Shown here piece by piece: positions 61,085 to 64,000 of a stretch of 64,000 nucleotides of DNA. This stretch comes from Epinephelus fuscoguttatus (taxonomy: Eukaryota > Chordata > Actinopteri > Perciformes > Serranidae): positions 40,042,955 to 40,106,954 of the forward strand of contig NC_064764.1 of assembly GCF_011397635.1 (NCBI RefSeq), written 5' to 3'. The notes under the pieces were generated by a model. It saw nothing but the letters and a program-made list of their open reading frames with translations. It was not told the origin of the DNA and did not search any database. A program made the translations under genes and the position numbers. The stretch's first letter is position 1, and each line of letters starts with the position of its first letter.

Positions 61085-64000
61085 CTGTGCAGGGAGAGAG
61101 AAAGAGAATAGAGTTTGAATTAGTAGAACCAGAGAAAAAGAATCTATAGCGTCCTGGAAATGTGTTGAAATTTTCTACACCTGTGCCGATACAAGTTATA
61201 GAAAAACAAAACTTTTTTCTGTACTTTCAGCCATTTAAACACATTTTAATCTTTTAACAAAACCTACCAAACCACAGGATGTATCAGTGTTACTAAATAA
61301 CTCTGCCAATGTAAGATGATGTCAAACATTTTAAAAGTTGTCCTGCTTTAGATCTGGAAATGCATGATCTCAGAGTAAATAAATAAGCTTACGAATCTGC
61401 CAGATATTCAATGGTAGCTCCTTTTACTTGCCACTTTTAGATGCTCAATACTGCAAACATATTTCGGTCAGTGGTTAAAAAAGTTTTATATTTTGTGCTT
61501 CTAAGAATTAGAGTAAGCAGAGATGTAAAGACAAGGAAATGGTATTGTTTGTTGATTTTGAAGAAGGCCCAAAATTAAAGAAATGCATATAGAGCCAGAG
61601 TGTGCGACACTTGTCCTCTACAATCAAGGCGAAGAAATGGACCAAACAGACATGGAGACCGTTGATAATCTCCACAGCAGAGGCATGGGACGCCATAAAC
61701 AAGAGCACTCTGTTTCAAGAAGGGCAGTGATTATTTACGCTTCAGTTGCACAGACACCCTGAAACACAACAAAGCACTAAAAGTGAACATATGCCAATGT
61801 TTTAGTTGGCTCCAAGCTAGTCTGTGAACGTTACAGCTGTGATGTGAAACATTATCACTGTGTCAAAAGACAGGGACGACATTAATAAGTAGTGAAAGAG
61901 AGACTGCGAGCTCGCCTCCAGCTTGAGGAACAACTCAAATTGCTACCAGGCCCTTTATTCCCTCAACATCTCGGATATTTATATTTCTTGCAAGACCCGG
62001 CCCAGTGACAACATCAAGAATAGCCATTAACCTTCTTCCACACTTCCTTCTCAGCACTGCAACTGTGCTCACTCTGTTCTTCTTTTTACGCCTGTTATTT
62101 GCCCAAGTGATGTGCACAGCCAGCCAGCAGCGCAGAGACAAAGGAAACAAGGAATCAATTGTGCAATGACGACTGGCCCTTCGCCAACGTAACTAGAAAT
62201 GTTGCTCCACTTGTTGCACTCATGCAGGAGGAAGCTCACAAACTACTGACAGAAGGAATCATACTTCATGTGAAAACTAGATTAAGGTCAACGTGCTTGT
62301 CGTTCCTTGGAAGTATAGCATGCAGTGCTGTATGTGTGTTCCTCTGAACCCAACAGCATTGTTTGAAAGCAGCCACGACCTTTCACCCACTTTCCTCTTC
62401 CCCTTCCCCCATGAGCCAACACCAAGCCACAACAAGTCATGGATACATACGTCTGAGCACAGAGAGAGAAAGCTGTACACAAACATATTCAGGTTTAACA
62501 AGAGTGTTGTCCTTGTTTGTTATTATATGTTTGTTTGTTTGTTTTGCTGTGTGCCTGTTTAACCTGGAACAAAGTGCATCAAGTCCTCGGACTCTATCCA
62601 GAGACCCTGAACAAGCTTTAATCGATATGCACATAATGAGCCTCTTCATATCTGGTATTAACACAAAGCATGGATGATTTAATTGTAAGTGGACAGCTTT
62701 ATGTCTGTCTGTTCACACCTGGCGTTACAATGCGTCTCCGAATGTGTCCCCAATGACTACTTTGATCGAGTCTCACGTCACCACTTTATATGTACTGCGT
62801 TTGCAGGGACAGTTGGTGAGAGTCCGCCCACAGGGCTCACTGTTACTGTATCATCACACGGCTAACATTAAACGACAGAGGTTGCTGGGACTGTTTAAAA
62901 GCTGCTGCTGTGTTAGCTTGTGCTAACCAGGCAGACGTTGAACTGACAGTTCTGGAGAAGGTGGCTTAGCACTGCATCTAACCCACGTAATGGCAGAAAC
63001 AGAAAGTTTTCTTATCCAGCAGGGAGTCGTATAAGCGAGGAGAGTTGTCTCACCTTTAAGCTACTAATGGGGGTGGTAACAGAGCTGAATCAGCATCTGT
63101 GTAAAAGGGACAGTCGGCAGAATGGGACCGTGGATGGGACTGGTGTGACATTTTGAGGACATTTTAATGTGTGCAATCCACTCCCTAGCAGCTAACTCTA
63201 AGAAGGCCAAAAATGTCTGCAAATTGGGGAGACAATGAGGTCCAGGAGCTCCTTACCCTCCAAGCAGAGGACGAGATCAGCCGCCATATAACAGGGATGA
63301 TGAATGATTGTTATCATTTAAAAATTGCTGCTGACGCATGTCACACAACACGCAAAAAAAATTGCAAAGATGGTGTAAAGAAGGGATTTAGTAGCGGCCC
63401 TGCTGAGCGATCTCTGTGTATAAAAGGCTATTAAAAACGCATTGGGTGCAGTCATGCCGTCCACCTCTGATTACCCAGGACGATGTTCATACCAGGTGTA
63501 AACAGGGCCATCCTGTCTGTTTTGTATCTGCAATTACTAGCAAAGTTTACTTTAAGTGTTCTTAAAGCGTCACGTGAGAAACATGTGACACCACTGAGCA
63601 GGTCTCAGTGCCAGTGGGTTATTTGTTTCTCCAGTGGCCTGATCAGTGACAGGTCTGCTTATTGAGAAATAATTATTACAACAGCGTAATTATTACACCA
63701 TATTCAATCAAACATGTGCTTCCCACGCCTGTTGCACAATAAATCATTAACTTATACAATGAAATACAAGAAGTGATGATGAAAATTCTGCGACACATCT
63801 GTCAAAGCTATCAGAAAAAGGAAGTTCAAAGTGTCGGCTATCTGTCCGCACTACACAGTATGGAGACATTACGAGGGATGGGAACATCAGGGACTTGAAC
63901 TTAACATAAAAAGGTCATGGAAATCACGATATAACTCAGAACAAAGTCCATGCAGGAGATAAGAGGAGGAGTGGGGTCAGATGAAGAAATGGATGCTCCC
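61085..64000 (-). other. idh1: 5' idh1 intron, reaching the window edge
   Basis: No minus-strand exon with the N-terminal 'VEMQGDEMTR' motif is visible, so the first coding exon lies to the right of the window. It holds a Harbinger-like remnant at about 62,710-63,508. The rest is unassigned AT-moderate sequence. Confidence 0.75.
62710..63508 (+). mobile_element. PIF/Harbinger element remnant with Myb/SANT-like start
   Basis: The ends 'gttcacacctggcgttacaa' and, inverted, 'ataccaggtgtaaacagggc' form short inverted termini. From 63,213 a plus-strand frame reads 'MSANWGDNEVQELLTLQAED' and 'ISRHITGMMND', the same family as the fragments at 24,152 and 52,282 (minus). It then loses the domain pattern and stops at 63,434. 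Confidence 0.65.

Noticed and set aside
62159..62562. Plus-strand frames near 62.2-62.6 kb as exons
   Set aside because: No splice borders in phase with idh1 (opposite strand) and no recognisable family.

Overview
The window reads as nuclear DNA from a ray-finned (teleost, probably percomorph) fish. The evidence is spliced vertebrate genes with long repeat-filled introns, many (CA)n/(TG)n microsatellites, and a dense layer of teleost-type interspersed repeats: a tRNA-derived SINE, PIF/Harbinger, hAT, MITEs and LINE remnants. There is no bacterial, organellar or viral gene organisation.

Two conserved protein genes lie head-to-tail on the minus strand. On the right (53.2 kb to beyond 64 kb) is idh1, cytosolic/peroxisomal NADP-dependent isocitrate dehydrogenase. 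Seven of its exons, encoding residues 42-414, are present; the exon with the first ~41 residues lies outside the window. To its left (51,305 down to 21,956) is epsti1, an epithelial-stromal-interaction-1-like coiled-coil protein. I reconstructed it by hand as ten coding exons giving a 348-residue product. Its last exon adds a CUE-like (ubiquitin-binding type) tail.

A third locus sits on the plus strand inside the first epsti1 intron (about 45.6-50.6 kb). It has a C2H2-finger exon pair, a 27-bp/9-residue coding minisatellite, a tandemly duplicated exon, and an F-box-like reading frame interrupted by one in-frame TGA. A 1.86-kb near-palindromic transposable element sits at the 3' end of that frame. 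The locus may be a fish-specific gene, a decaying copy, or part of a larger mobile element.

The left third (1 to about 21.9 kb) has no coding exon I can defend. It holds repeats: a nuclear-receptor-site-bearing repeat (5.58-6.25 kb), a MITE with two other elements nested in it (13.5-16.0 kb), another nested MITE (17.5-18.9 kb), a perfect 35-bp foldback (19.8 kb) and a LINE remnant (20.4 kb). The epsti1 introns hold a Harbinger fragment splitting a SINE, a hAT fragment with a BED finger, a 1.3-kb polypurine tract, and a ~150-bp satellite split by a full-length SINE. The idh1 introns hold a 679-bp element whose near-identical twin is at 3.25 kb, and two Harbinger elements with Myb/SANT-like fragments.

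Splice coordinates were derived by eye from frame continuity, GT/AG borders and remembered family sequences. Transposon family names are recognition calls, not database results.
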